Positions 1 through 8,404 are shown, counted from the stretch's first letter. The stretch: 64,000 nucleotides of DNA from Gammaproteobacteria bacterium (GCA_016744995.1 JADGDG010000003.1:186001-250000); one strand, 5' to 3'. The notes: generated by a model from the letters alone, not told the origin. Made by a program: numbers and translations.

Positions 1-1
1 T

Positions 2-316
2 AATGGTAATCCATCAGGTTTTTCCTCAAAGGGAGGGGAAGTTGATGTAATGGCGCCTGGTAGTGACATTTGGTCTACGTATAAGAATGGTGGCTATGCT
101 GAGCTTAGTGGGACATCTATGGCCACTCCTTTTGTAGCAGGATTGGCAGCACTAATTGTAGCAAAACACAATCGCTCAAACTCAAATGAAACTCCTTTAG
201 ACAATAATGAGGATCTAAAAAATCATCTGTTAAGAATGGCTACACACCCTGGTTACCATGACAATCAATCTGGCTATGGCCCACTACAACCTTTTAATTA
301 TTTTGGCACTATTTAG
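2..316 (+). CDS. Subtilisin-like serine protease, C-terminal fragment
   Basis: The open frame enters from the left edge and ends at the TAG at 314-316, so only the C-terminal ~104 residues are present. It carries the subtilase (S8) nucleophile signature [11 protein letters not shown], with the catalytic Ser in GTS, preceded by the usual V-D-V-M-A-P-G strand. The Asp and His of the triad must lie upstream, outside the window. After the catalytic helix only ~55 residues remain, so no C-terminal sorting or pre-peptidase domain follows the protease fold. Substrate and export route cannot be judged from this fragment. The family call is firm. Confidence 0.93.
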   Translation, partial: NGNPSGFSSKGGEVDVMAPGSDIWSTYKNGGYAELSGTSMATPFVAGLAALIVAKHNRSNSNETPLDNNEDLKNHLLRMATHPGYHDNQSGYGPLQPFNYFGTI

Positions 317-470
317 AATAAACTAATCGGGTAGCTGGTGGAAGGCAGATAGCCAAACATGAACAACTAATCATCCACTTTTTGACCTGAAATATATTCG
401 TAGGCAGAAGTCCTTTGTAACGACCCTGCCGACGGGTTCTTAAATTTTTGAATAGTTCTAAAAAATAATC

Positions 471-525
471 TAGGCCACCCATCATTTGAGATTAAAACAT
501 AGGCAATAGCTCACCAAATTATCAA
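471..525 (+). repeat. Short dispersed repeat, copy 1
   Basis: This stretch aligns by eye with 4501-4557: both run GGCCA, then ATTTGA with ATTAAAA a few bases on, then CAATAGCTCAC or CAACAGCTCAC, then AATT and TCAA. Divergence is about one base in five. Both copies are intergenic. No inverted ends seen, so it may be the remnant of a longer element. Confidence 0.55.
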
Positions 526-570
526 GATATCAGAATGAAATTATAGCTGTTCTGCAATGTCATTTTGCTC

Positions 571-853
571 AATCCCCCTTAAAAAAAGGGGAAGCAACAG
601 CACGATAGCTCAAACAAATGAGGCCCCTACGCTTTTGATTTTTCTTTGCTTTTGGACAACACCAGAGAGGACAACTGAGGTAGAAGAGTGTACGCGAGAC
701 TGGTTCGTCTAACTGGGGTGTTTGGAGCCATGGACGGCGACAGCAAGCGTTACATGGATGTACTCGTAGTGTCCCCATTTAGACGAACCAGTGTCGGGTG
801 CAATCGACAGGCTCAGCACTTCATCCGAACGCCCCCTTCTTTTGATTTTCAAA
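571..853 (+). repeat. Dispersed element, copy A (with central hairpin)
   Basis: It begins with a small C5/G4 hairpin (ATCCCCCTT, A-run, GGGGAAG), continues through CTTTGCTTTTGGACAACACC and a 19-nt arm, a 54-nt core (719-772), the opposing arm, and ends CTTCTTTTGATTTTCAAAC. The whole length is matched in reverse complement by 24183-24491, and the core again at 24594-24647. The architecture is that of a non-autonomous mobile or structured repeat. No transposase is nearby. Confidence 0.8.
700..791 (+). repeat. Hairpin of copy A: 19-nt arms around a 54-nt core
   Basis: Left arm 700-718 (CTGGTTCGTCT AACT GGGG) and right arm 773-791 (CCCC ATTT AGACGAACCAG) are complementary at 18 of 19 positions. 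The enclosed 54-nt core contains CATGGACG and CATGGATG as an imperfect internal direct repeat. Core length is identical in all three copies of the window. Confidence 0.85.
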
Positions 854-988
854 CACCCTATATAATCATCATGACCAATAAACCAAAATAATTCAATACA
901 CCCATAACTTGAATATTTCAGTGAATGTGAACCTAATCATTTTTCAGTTTAGCTTTACATCACTATAACCAGCTTCGATGAAGTTAAA

Positions 989-1663
989 TTAAAATGAATC
1001 ATTCTTACAAAGAGGACTGGGAGGATCACACTCATTAATAGATAGCTTGATCCAATTGGATAAATAAATAAGTGTTGCCACAATAGTACCTGCTATAAAG
1101 CCGACCAGATGAACCTGTGGTACAGCCAGCCAGGTCGTGTGGCTGAATATTGCTTGTTGAGACAATAGTTCCACTATAATTTTAATTGCACTGATTGAAT
1201 AAATAATCACCGGCAGCTGGTGAATAATAATATTGATATTTATTATTCTGCATGCCTTATGATTTTGCCACTGCTGAAATAGAGTAATGACAAGTAATGT
1301 ATTGAGTACCCCTGAAAACCCTGCATAATTAATGATTTCAATTGAATTAAACCAGAGGTAATAATCAATAGTAATTATACTGATCACAATTGAAAGCAGT
1401 AATAACACTCTATTTTTTTGTTCAATCAGGGAAGAAATAATCACTAAAGCACAGAGATTCCAGATAAGGTGTTCCAGATCAGAATGAACCAGATGGGCAG
1501 TGATTAATCGCCAATATTCACCATTAGAAATTGCTGTCTGGTTAAAATAGAGACTTTCTGGAACAGCACCCAATGAAAAAAATAATATGCTGATAAGTGT
1601 GAATAGAAAAACAGTAATTTTGTATTGTTTAAAGATTTCTTTTGTACAGCTTGCCAACATCAT
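989..1663 (-). CDS. rrtA: Rhombosortase (rhomboid-family intramembrane protease)
   Basis: A 224-residue, multi-membrane-segment rhomboid protease. The start at 1663 is preferred over an upstream ATG (1693) because AGGAG sits five bases before it. Visible rhomboid features are H65xxxN69 in the second membrane segment, the nucleophile S117 in GFSGV, and H185 in a late helix followed by GFIAG. Rhombosortases cleave and process proteins with a C-terminal GlyGly-CTERM segment in the inner membrane. The gene directly upstream on the same strand (42-70 bp away) encodes such a substrate, so this looks like a dedicated protease-substrate pair. Family call is strong from the motifs plus context; the reaction on this substrate is inferred. 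Confidence 0.85.
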   Translation of the reverse strand: MMLASCTKEIFKQYKITVFLFTLISILFFSLGAVPESLYFNQTAISNGEYWRLITAHLVHSDLEHLIWNLCALVIISSLIEQKNRVLLLLSIVISIITIDYYLWFNSIEIINYAGFSGVLNTLLVITLFQQWQNHKACRIININIIIHQLPVIIYSISAIKIIVELLSQQAIFSHTTWLAVPQVHLVGFIAGTIVATLIYLSNWIKLSINECDPPSPLCKNDSF

Positions 1664-1735
1664 TTTTTCTCCTGACTTGCAGGGACAAGGCATGCCTTGT
1701 CCCTACAGATTTCTGGCTCTCACACAGACTTATCT

Positions 1736-3934
1736 CTAAGCTCTGCTTCTAAAAAACATCAGCATTGGTAGTAATAATAAGACACTCCACAGATTAAATG
1801 CCCCGCCATGTCCACCGCCAACAGATGAGCGATCCTGCTTGTACATAGGCTGCTGTTGATCAACCCGACGACTTTGTGGTGCCTGTTGAGAGCGTACTTT
1901 TCTAGCCTGTTGTTCCCTTTTAACCCTGGCGTTATTACTGCGTTTTATATTGTAGTGCTGAAACTGAGCTTCCTCCAAAACAATCATGGATGTGTGCTGA
2001 GTCACTAAGCCATATTCTGTTGCAATATCAATGATAGCCTTTTCGGTATCAGAGGATCCACCACTGGACTGATCACTACTGCCATAATTATCAATCTGAT
2101 CCTGATAGGTTTGTATTGTATGATAGGCCCACAAGCGTTCAATCTCAGGATGAGATGTACTGACTGCCGGGAAAGAAAAATGACTTTTATAAGTTTTTCT
2201 TTCACCCGATATTTTACTGGAAAAAGTCACATTGGCTTCCTTATCCTGATTAGTCCAGTAATGTCCCATCATAACTAATTGTTCTCCACGATAAAGACTG
2301 CCGGGAGCTTCAGGTTGAATATCACTTACTTTAATTCCTGATATTTTAACCTGAACATCATGCATGGCTTCATAAGATACTTTACTGGTGGCCAGCATAA
2401 TACGACCGACAATATCATCACTATTTGACACATTTATTGAAAAACCATTTGATGCTTCTGTCAGGTTTTCCAATAAAGGTTTGTTGGCTGAATTGCCCAT
2501 AATAAAAGTAAAAAGGCGAACATCTTTACTTTTTATTAATTTTATAAATTGCTTTTGTTCAGTAACACCGACATTTGCCACACCATCAGTTACCAGAACA
2601 ATAGCACTGGTGCGATCACTATCTAACTGGCGTATTGCCATGCTCAAGCCATCATATACATTAGTACCACCCTGAGGTTTAACTGCTTCGACTTGCTGAA
2701 TGATCTGAGAGATATTGCTGTTTGAAGCCTGTGTATATCCTGATGTTAGTTCAGACGCTCGGTTATTAAATAGAATCACCCTCACCCGGTCACCAGGGGA
2801 CATTTGTTTTAAAGCCCGTTTGACACCCTCAGCGAGAGTTTGATATTTGCCTTGCATTGAACCTGAAATATCCAGTATAAATACCCAGTCTTTTCCTTTA
2901 GCAATTGGTTTAAGGTCAATACCGGGAGTCAGAGTCATCATAAAAGTACCACGACTACCAGCTTCGGGTTTGTAGGTGATCATTTCAACCGCCCCCGGCA
3001 AATTGTCGGCAAGACGCCAGTAGACGATCATATCTTTATCCAGAGTATAAACACTTTCAGATGCAGAAATTTTACTTATGGCCTGCTCCAGTTTGTCATC
3101 TATATTATTGGAATTGTTATTGGAACTGTTACTGAGACTGTTATTAGGGCTGCCTCCAGTACTAATCGGAGCTTCTGAGGAATTAATTTCACCATTAGTA
3201 TTTTTTGCTACGTCTGCAGCCTGACTACCCATTTTGACAGTCCAGATCCGTTCATTCAATGAATTAATCAGAGCCTTTGCCTGATTGGGCGCGCGGACAC
3301 CTTTTACTGGCCAGGAAGATTTAATTTTTAAATCAAAACTAAAATGATTTTTCACAGTATTGTTATTGTTCCAGAACGCCAGCTGCTCTTCATCCACACC
3401 ACCTTCTTCCAGAGGATAAACATAACGACCGATACCACTGTCCATTTTTGTTTTTTGTACATAGATCAGTTTGATTTTAACTTCCTTGCCTGCTTTGACA
3501 GGGTTGACAGAGATCTCGAAGGTTTTATAACCGTTTTGTTCGGTTAAAGCAGTCTGACGACCTGCCTGTTTTTCCTTTTCATAAATATCACGTGCCTGTT
3601 TTTTTTCTAATACTTCCCCCACAACTGGCTTGCCGTCAACCCAAAAAATGAATTCACCCACGGCGGCCTTATCGGGTATAGGGAAGGAATACAGTGCCTC
3701 TAAATCCTGATTATGAGGATTTTGAAAAACCTGTTCAACAGCAGTGGTTGCAAAGCCATCTTCAATGATGACATTAACTTTGTGTGAGCGTATTTCAAGC
3801 TCAGGCAGGTTTGAGTTAACAGGTGTTAACAGGCCTGCTGACAGGACATTGGAAGAAAAGGCAGAGAGCAATATCATTATCAGGCCAATTCTTTGAATGC
3901 TTTTTTGTATTAAATGTGACTTTAAAATAAACAT
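1736..3934 (-). CDS. VIT/vWA surface protein with GlyGly-CTERM tail
   Basis: A 732-residue exported protein. Signal peptide ~1-33; VIT domain ~36-165; a Ser/Asn-rich linker ~250-278; vWA domain from ~349 with an intact MIDAS (D355-x-S357-x-S359, in LDISGSM). A basic, Gln-rich stretch precedes the C-terminus, which is a GlyGly-CTERM signal: GGGHGG at 706-711, hydrophobic segment ~713-727, then Arg residues. This layout resembles the marine proteobacterial VIT/vWA sortase targets, but here the LPXTG-type tail is replaced by a rhombosortase tail, and a rhombosortase gene follows. GAGGAG lies six bases before the ATG. Likely a surface-exposed, metal-dependent adhesion or binding protein; ligand unknown. 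Confidence 0.88.
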   Translation of the reverse strand: MFILKSHLIQKSIQRIGLIMILLSAFSSNVLSAGLLTPVNSNLPELEIRSHKVNVIIEDGFATTAVEQVFQNPHNQDLEALYSFPIPDKAAVGEFIFWVDGKPVVGEVLEKKQARDIYEKEKQAGRQTALTEQNGYKTFEISVNPVKAGKEVKIKLIYVQKTKMDSGIGRYVYPLEEGGVDEEQLAFWNNNNTVKNHFSFDLKIKSSWPVKGVRAPNQAKALINSLNERIWTVKMGSQAADVAKNTNGEINSSEAPISTGGSPNNSLSNSSNNNSNNIDDKLEQAISKISASESVYTLDKDMIVYWRLADNLPGAVEMITYKPEAGSRGTFMMTLTPGIDLKPIAKGKDWVFILDISGSMQGKYQTLAEGVKRALKQMSPGDRVRVILFNNRASELTSGYTQASNSNISQIIQQVEAVKPQGGTNVYDGLSMAIRQLDSDRTSAIVLVTDGVANVGVTEQKQFIKLIKSKDVRLFTFIMGNSANKPLLENLTEASNGFSINVSNSDDIVGRIMLATSKVSYEAMHDVQVKISGIKVSDIQPEAPGSLYRGEQLVMMGHYWTNQDKEANVTFSSKISGERKTYKSHFSFPAVSTSHPEIERLWAYHTIQTYQDQIDNYGSSDQSSGGSSDTEKAIIDIATEYGLVTQHTSMIVLEEAQFQHYNIKRSNNARVKREQQARKVRSQQAPQSRRVDQQQPMYKQDRSSVGGGHGGAFNLWSVLLLLPMLMFFRSRA

Positions 3935-4246
3935 GAGGAACTCCTCTTATTAGGTATGTAATTGCTTTAAAATAAATCACTGCTTAATTAATGTTAATAA
4001 AAAAGGTTTCAGCTTATTGAAGATGAAACCAGTTCAGCTAATTAATGGCCTTTCTATTTAATTAATTAAACAATGTATTATATAAAATAAATCACCGTTC
4101 AATAAAAGTCAAGCAATAATGTATTTTTATAATTTAAAAAATAAAAAATGGTTATTTTGGAAGCCAAAAGAAGTATCTGCTTATTTTTACTGTATTTTGA
4201 TATACTAATTGTAAAAATGGCGTTCTAAAGCATAGGTTTAATTCAA
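3935..4246. other. AT-rich intergenic region upstream of the VIT/vWA gene
   Basis: No gene seen on either strand. The region should hold the promoter of the VIT/vWA-rhombosortase operon (read leftwards), but no box stands out from the AT-rich background. TAATTAA-type motifs recur around 4040-4070. Confidence 0.5.
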
Positions 4247-4387
4247 ATGGAACACATAATACATACAGCGGTAATGATACTTTTATTCTTGGGAATAGGA
4301 CTAGTAGCTTTAAAAGTGCAGTTAAGCATGCAAAAGTCAAACAAGAAGGACAGAAGAAGTTCTGCTCAAGTACAAAAAAAAGATTAG
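4247..4387 (+). CDS. Putative 46-residue single-pass membrane protein
   Basis: A small frame from ATG 4247 to TAG 4385-4387. It encodes a short N-terminus, one hydrophobic helix (~residues 8-22, rich in Leu/Ile/Gly/Val) and a basic tail with KKDRR and QVQKKD. That is a plausible small membrane protein with a cytoplasmic basic tail. Ribosome-site support is weak: AGG about a dozen bases upstream. No family is recognised and no partner gene is adjacent. It may be a chance frame; membrane-plus-basic-tail composition is the only support. Confidence 0.35.
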   Translation: MEHIIHTAVMILLFLGIGLVALKVQLSMQKSNKKDRRSSAQVQKKD

Positions 4388-4500
4388 GTCAGGGTTAACA
4401 TTTCAATCAGACTATATTTTTACCTAAATTGTAAAACATGAATAGCCGCTTTCTGGAAATATACTTATCTCATACCTGGATGGCAGGAATACGAACAACC

Positions 4501-4557
4501 CTGGCCATCTATTATTTGAAATTAAAAAAATAGCCAACAGCTCACTGAATTTTCAAT
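4501..4557 (+). repeat. Short dispersed repeat, copy 2
   Basis: Counterpart of 471-525, same orientation. It lies just downstream of the HigBA-type pair. Confidence 0.55.
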
Positions 4558-4608
4558 ATATTTAAATATAATTAAGTTCAATTAGTGAAACACTGGTGCT
4601 TGCATTAT

Positions 4609-4914
4609 TTATGCTACATCTTTGAAAATTTCTGGGTGAAGGAGAGCAATCTCAGCCAGTTTGAGCATTACACCTGGTGGGGAATAGCGCCCTTGTTCCC
4701 AGTCACGTAAAGTAGCAACTGGCGTATGAATCAAGTCAGAAAAAGCTTGCTGTGATAATTTTAATTGTTTTCGTGCATCCCTGATCATAATTTGTTCAGG
4801 GGTATAAACTCTATCATGCTGACCGGCAACCGATTCTTTTAGGCTTTTTTCCAAATCAGGTAACATTTCGCCAGCATCATCTTCTATTGCTTTTTTTATG
4901 TTTTCAATATTCAT
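4609..4914 (-). CDS. HigA/NadS-type HTH antitoxin
   Basis: A 101-residue protein with a C-terminal XRE-type helix-turn-helix (~50-95): ARKQLKLSQQAFSDLI, then TLRDWEQGRYSP. The N-terminal ~45 residues are acidic, as in antitoxins that mask their toxin. Its ATG overlaps the toxin stop by four bases (ATGA), so the order is toxin first, as in higBA. It probably neutralises the HigB/RelE-like toxin and represses the operon through the palindrome at 5223-5239. Family call is firm; subfamily (HigA or NadS-like) is not resolved. Confidence 0.85.
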   Translation of the reverse strand: MNIENIKKAIEDDAGEMLPDLEKSLKESVAGQHDRVYTPEQIMIRDARKQLKLSQQAFSDLIHTPVATLRDWEQGRYSPPGVMLKLAEIALLHPEIFKDVA

Positions 4915-5213
4915 GTCCGTTTAACCTTTTTTATATCATTGGCAGTCATATTTTCTTGTTTTACTTTTTTATAAATATAGATCAGCTCAATGACACCCTG
5001 TTCAGATAAGTTAAAATAAACAATTCGCGTGCCGCCTCTTTTGCCACTGCCTTTTACAGCCCATCGCACTTTTCTAGCACCTTCAGCATTAGGTATAACA
5101 TCGCCTGCGTCTGGATTATTCGAAATGAAACTTATAAAATTAAGGCGTTCATTTTCTGTCCATATTTTATCTGCTAACTTTGTAAAAGTTGAAGTTTCAA
5201 TTACAGTTTTCAT
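4911..5213 (-). CDS. HigB/RelE-type toxin
   Basis: A 100-residue basic protein with the RelE/HigB fold pattern: N-terminal helices, then RKVRWAVKGSGKRGGTR, a YFNLSEQG turn, and LIYIYKKVKQENMTA near the end. The Arg/Lys-rich central strand and terminal Tyr-Lys residues fit a ribosome-dependent mRNase. It is the first gene of a two-gene toxin-antitoxin operon. A strong promoter lies so close upstream that the mRNA would start at or within a base or two of the ATG, so translation may be leaderless. Activity is inferred from family only. Confidence 0.83.
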   Translation of the reverse strand: MKTVIETSTFTKLADKIWTENERLNFISFISNNPDAGDVIPNAEGARKVRWAVKGSGKRGGTRIVYFNLSEQGVIELIYIYKKVKQENMTANDIKKVKRT

Positions 5214-5219
5214 AATTCA

Positions 5220-5247
5220 ATCATACGGGAAACCCGTATAAAGTCAA
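5220..5247 (-). promoter_or_regulatory. Promoter and palindromic operator of the HigBA-type operon
   Basis: Reading leftwards: -35 TTGACT (5247-5242), 16-bp spacer, -10 TATGAT (5225-5220). A perfect palindrome ATACGGG-AAA-CCCGTAT occupies 5223-5239, covering the spacer and half of the -10. This is a textbook position for autorepression by the HTH antitoxin. Only six bases separate the -10 from the toxin ATG. Confidence 0.8.
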
Positions 5248-5620
5248 TATCTACTTCTGCATTTTAAAAGGCTGTTTCTCCCCAAAAGAGACATTTTAAC
5301 CATTATTGTACTGGTCTGAAATGGCTGCTGCTTGTATATTCAAATTAGTATTTTGTGCACAAGCCATAATTTTGGATTATCTTTTTTCAATATTTTGTAT
5401 GACACTTTCTTACTTGACCACATTTGCTCTTGCTTGTTCTTTGCTTTTGGACAGCACCAGTCTCTCATGCAATCAACACACTTAACACTTGGCCTGACAC
5501 CCTCCTTCTTCATTCTCTTGCTTTAAAAAAACAGTCTGTCTAATCCCTTAAGCCTTCCACTAAACGCTAAAATCAACGATAATAAACCCGTCTGATATAA
5601 AGTGTTAATGAGATCCTGAA
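5248..5620. other. Intergenic region with a degraded repeat fragment
   Basis: No gene is supported. 5437-5460 (TTCTTTGCTTTTGGACAGCACCAG) is nearly identical to part of dispersed element A (about 640-667) but lacks the hairpin core, so it looks like a decayed copy. The promoter of the P-loop gene at 5621 probably lies in the last 80 bases. Confidence 0.5.
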
Positions 5621-6466
5621 ATGAAGTTTAATATTGAAGAATTCCGTCGTTGGGAAAATAAGAAAGTCACACTACTGGGTATGTCCGGAGTGGGTAAGAC
5701 CTACCTTTCCACCCTGTTAAGAGACTCACAATGGTTCCATTTTTCCGGAGATTATCGTATTGGTACCCGCTATCTTGATGAACCCATTATAGATATGATC
5801 AAGCAGCAGGCTATGAAAGTGCCATTTTTAAAAGAACTGCTTCGAAATGACTGGATTTCCATTGAAAATAATATAAAAATTCATGATCTTGGCCCGGTTT
5901 TAAGCTATATCGGAAAGCTGGGGAATCCTGAGCTGGGTGGAATCGAGCTGGAAGATTTCATTCAGCGTCAGGATTTATACCGTCAGGGTGAAGTTGCAGC
6001 CATGCTGGATGTTCCAAGCTTTATCGATAAGGCTCAAAATATCTATGGATATCAACACTTTGTAAATGATGTCGGCGGCAGTCTTTGTGAACTGGATGAT
6101 TTTCAGGTTATTAGTACTCTGATCGAACATACAATGATTTTATACATTCAGGTCACTGATAGCGATGAAGAAGAGAAACTTATAAAACGTGCTCAAAGTG
6201 CACCTAAGCCGCTTTATTATCGGCCTGAATTTCTACAGGATGAACTGGCGGTCTACCTCAGAGAAAATGATTTAGAGTATGCCGCTCAAATGATCCCTGA
6301 TGAGTTTACCCGTTGGATTTTTCCACGACTATTTCATTCCCGGATCCCCCGTTACGATGCGATTGCCAAACCCCATGGTTATACTGTCACTTCACAGGAG
6401 GTTTCACAGGTACGCGATCAGCAGGATTTTTTACAGCTATTGGAAACCGCTATTGCAAGAAGTTAA
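5621..6466 (+). CDS. P-loop ATPase/kinase-like protein of unknown role, upstream of metA
   Basis: A 281-residue soluble protein with a clear Walker A at 20-27 (GMSGVGKT) right after a short N-terminal strand, resembling nucleotide kinases or small GTPase-like folds. No membrane segment, no zinc motif, and no confidently assigned Walker B, although hydrophobic stretches ending in acidic residues such as HFVNDVGGS (~residue 147) may serve. It lies 68 bp upstream of metA on the same strand. I do not recognise a named family. Position suggests it is co-expressed with metA, but no functional link is known to me. Confidence 0.75.
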   Translation: MKFNIEEFRRWENKKVTLLGMSGVGKTYLSTLLRDSQWFHFSGDYRIGTRYLDEPIIDMIKQQAMKVPFLKELLRNDWISIENNIKIHDLGPVLSYIGKLGNPELGGIELEDFIQRQDLYRQGEVAAMLDVPSFIDKAQNIYGYQHFVNDVGGSLCELDDFQVISTLIEHTMILYIQVTDSDEEEKLIKRAQSAPKPLYYRPEFLQDELAVYLRENDLEYAAQMIPDEFTRWIFPRLFHSRIPRYDAIAKPHGYTVTSQEVSQVRDQQDFLQLLETAIARS

Positions 6467-6534
6467 AATTGTTGTCACTATAAGCTATTACTATAAATTA
6501 TTGTCTAACCCAAGAAACCGAGTATTCATAAGAA

Positions 6535-7611
6535 ATGCCATTAGTTGCTCATAATCATTTACCTTCATTCAGTCGCCTTGAAGATGAAGGAATTAAAATA
6601 TTAACACCCGTAACAGCTCAGCATCAGGACATTCGCGAGCTGCACATCGGATTGTTGAATATGATGCCGGATGCTGCACTCAGTGCCACTGAAAGACAGT
6701 TTTTTCGTCTTATCGGCGAAAGTAATCCAATTGCTCAGTTTTATGTCCATCCATTTAGTCTGGATGAAATTCCTCGCTCTGATAAAGCAAAAGCCTATTT
6801 ATCTCAATATTATGAATCCTTCAGTGATATTCGCAAAATGGGTCTTGATGCATTAATTATTACCGGTGCCAATGTCAGCGGTCCTGAACTATCCAGTCAA
6901 CCTTTCTGGGAGCCCTTGATTGAAGTAATTGACTGGGCCTGGGATAACGTTACATCTACTTTGTGTTCCTGCCTGGCCACTCATGCAGTCATGGAATTTC
7001 GCTACGGTCAGAAGCGAACTCCGCAAGCAGAAAAAACCTGGGGTGTTTTCTCGCATCATATTTTAGATAAAGACAAAGAAAAAAAACACCCTCTGATTAA
7101 TGATATTAATACTCGCTTTGATGTCCCCCACTCACGCTGGAATGTGGTCACAGCAGAGCAGTTTAAGGCACAAAATTTAAAAATTCTGGTTGAATCTGAT
7201 GAGAATATGGTTCATCTTGCCACCAGCCCTGATGGTTTTCGCCATGTTTTATTTCAGGGTCATCCGGAATACGATACGATATCTCTGCTCAAAGAATATA
7301 AACGCGAGGTCATGCAGTATTATCAGGGCAATCTGGAGCACTACCCCCCATTTCCGAGACATTATCTTGGCCTGTTTGAAAAAGCCATATTAAATGAATA
7401 TCGCTTCATTTGTAATAGAGCCCGTGTTCAGGGAGCCGTAACGCCTGATTTCCCCGAAGCACTGATAAACAAAAATATTGATATCACCTGGCATGATACT
7501 GCCGTTGAAGTCATAGGCAACTGGATGGGTCTTATTTATCAACTCACCCATAAAGATCGCCATATTGCCTTTATGGATGGTATTGATCCTAACAATCCTC
7601 TGGAGTTATGA
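6535..7611 (+). CDS. metA: Homoserine O-acyltransferase (MetA family)
   Basis: A 358-residue glutamine-amidotransferase-like enzyme that acylates homoserine, the first committed step of methionine synthesis, in the cytosol. The catalytic triad is visible: nucleophile C146 in CSCLATHA, with H243 and E245 in FQGHPEYD, matching E. coli Cys142, His235 and Glu237. The nucleophile elbow differs from the E. coli type, so this belongs to a divergent MetA branch, and whether succinyl- or acetyl-CoA is preferred cannot be read from the sequence. The stop lies seven bases before modA, so the two may be cotranscribed. Confidence 0.9.
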   Translation: MPLVAHNHLPSFSRLEDEGIKILTPVTAQHQDIRELHIGLLNMMPDAALSATERQFFRLIGESNPIAQFYVHPFSLDEIPRSDKAKAYLSQYYESFSDIRKMGLDALIITGANVSGPELSSQPFWEPLIEVIDWAWDNVTSTLCSCLATHAVMEFRYGQKRTPQAEKTWGVFSHHILDKDKEKKHPLINDINTRFDVPHSRWNVVTAEQFKAQNLKILVESDENMVHLATSPDGFRHVLFQGHPEYDTISLLKEYKREVMQYYQGNLEHYPPFPRHYLGLFEKAILNEYRFICNRARVQGAVTPDFPEALINKNIDITWHDTAVEVIGNWMGLIYQLTHKDRHIAFMDGIDPNNPLEL

Positions 7612-7618
7612 TCCTTTT

Positions 7619-8404
7619 ATGAGAACAGTCACACCATTAAGCTTTATAATTTATGCCAGTTTGATAGTTGTTTTATTTATTAGTCCTTCAGGCTTATTAC
7701 TGGCCAATGAGCTTCGAGTGGCAACAGCAAGTAATTTCAGCGAGCCACTTAAAATAATAGCTCACCGCTATGAGCAGGCAACAGGACAGAAAGTGACTAT
7801 TATTTCAGGATCAACAGGTAAGCTCTATGCACAAATCACCCATGGTGCACCTTTTGATTTATTTTTTTCAGCAGATATTAAAAGAGCAGAGTTATTAGAT
7901 AAAAAAGGTTTGATTGTAGCAAACAGCCGATTTACCTATGCCATTGGCAAACTCATTTTATGGAGTCCGAAAAAAGATTATATTGATTCAGAAGGAAAAA
8001 TTCTTACACAAAAAAAATTCCGTTATCTGTCAATTGCCAATCCAAAACTGGCCCCTTATGGACGAGCGGCACAGGAAACTCTGGAACACATGAACTTATG
8101 GGGCTCCCTAAAGGATCAGATGGTACGCGGAGAAAATATAGGTCAGACCTTTCAGTTCGTCATTAGTGGTAATGCACAACTGGGGCTGGTGGCTTATTCT
8201 CAGGTTCAGCGACCTGAACAGCCCATTGAAGGCTCATACTGGAAAGTACCTGAAACTTTTTATAGCCCGATAAAGCAACAGGCTGTCTTACTAAAGGACA
8301 GTGAGTCCGCGCGTGGTTTTTATACTTTTGTGAACAGCAAAGAATCTCACGCAATTATCCAGAGTTTTGGTTATGGTTTAGAAAACGATGACCATGCTCA
8401 GTGA
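7619..8404 (+). CDS. modA: Molybdate ABC transporter, periplasmic binding protein
   Basis: A ~261-residue precursor starting at ATG 7619; the frame is open further upstream into metA, but the signal peptide (MRTVTPLSF, then a hydrophobic core ending ...LLANE) starts here. The mature part begins LRVATASNF, followed by GQKVTIISGSTGKLYAQI and the PFDLFFSADIKRAELL segment typical of ModA. It binds molybdate or tungstate and hands it to ModBC. It overlaps modB by 17 bases, giving a compact modABC operon. Confidence 0.92.
   Translation: MRTVTPLSFIIYASLIVVLFISPSGLLLANELRVATASNFSEPLKIIAHRYEQATGQKVTIISGSTGKLYAQITHGAPFDLFFSADIKRAELLDKKGLIVANSRFTYAIGKLILWSPKKDYIDSEGKILTQKKFRYLSIANPKLAPYGRAAQETLEHMNLWGSLKDQMVRGENIGQTFQFVISGNAQLGLVAYSQVQRPEQPIEGSYWKVPETFYSPIKQQAVLLKDSESARGFYTFVNSKESHAIIQSFGYGLENDDHAQ

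Larger units (their letters stand above)
317..988. other. Gene-free interval rich in dispersed repeats
   Basis: No convincing coding region. 317-470 shows nothing recognisable. 471-525 matches 4501-4557. 571-853 is a copy of a larger dispersed element containing a long hairpin; another copy lies at 24183-24491. The remainder up to the rhombosortase stop is AT-rich without clear structure. Short frames across the element are repeat sequence, not genes. Confidence 0.7.

Noticed and set aside
688..891. Short frame beginning inside the hairpin, with an MDGDSKRYMDVL stretch
   Set aside because: The same peptide arises from the repeat core at 24578-24778. It is sequence of the dispersed element, not a conserved gene.
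4152..4340. 62-residue leftward frame with hydrophobic residues
   Set aside because: It has no ribosome site and lies opposite the more plausible rightward small protein. Its hydrophobicity mirrors AT-rich sequence.
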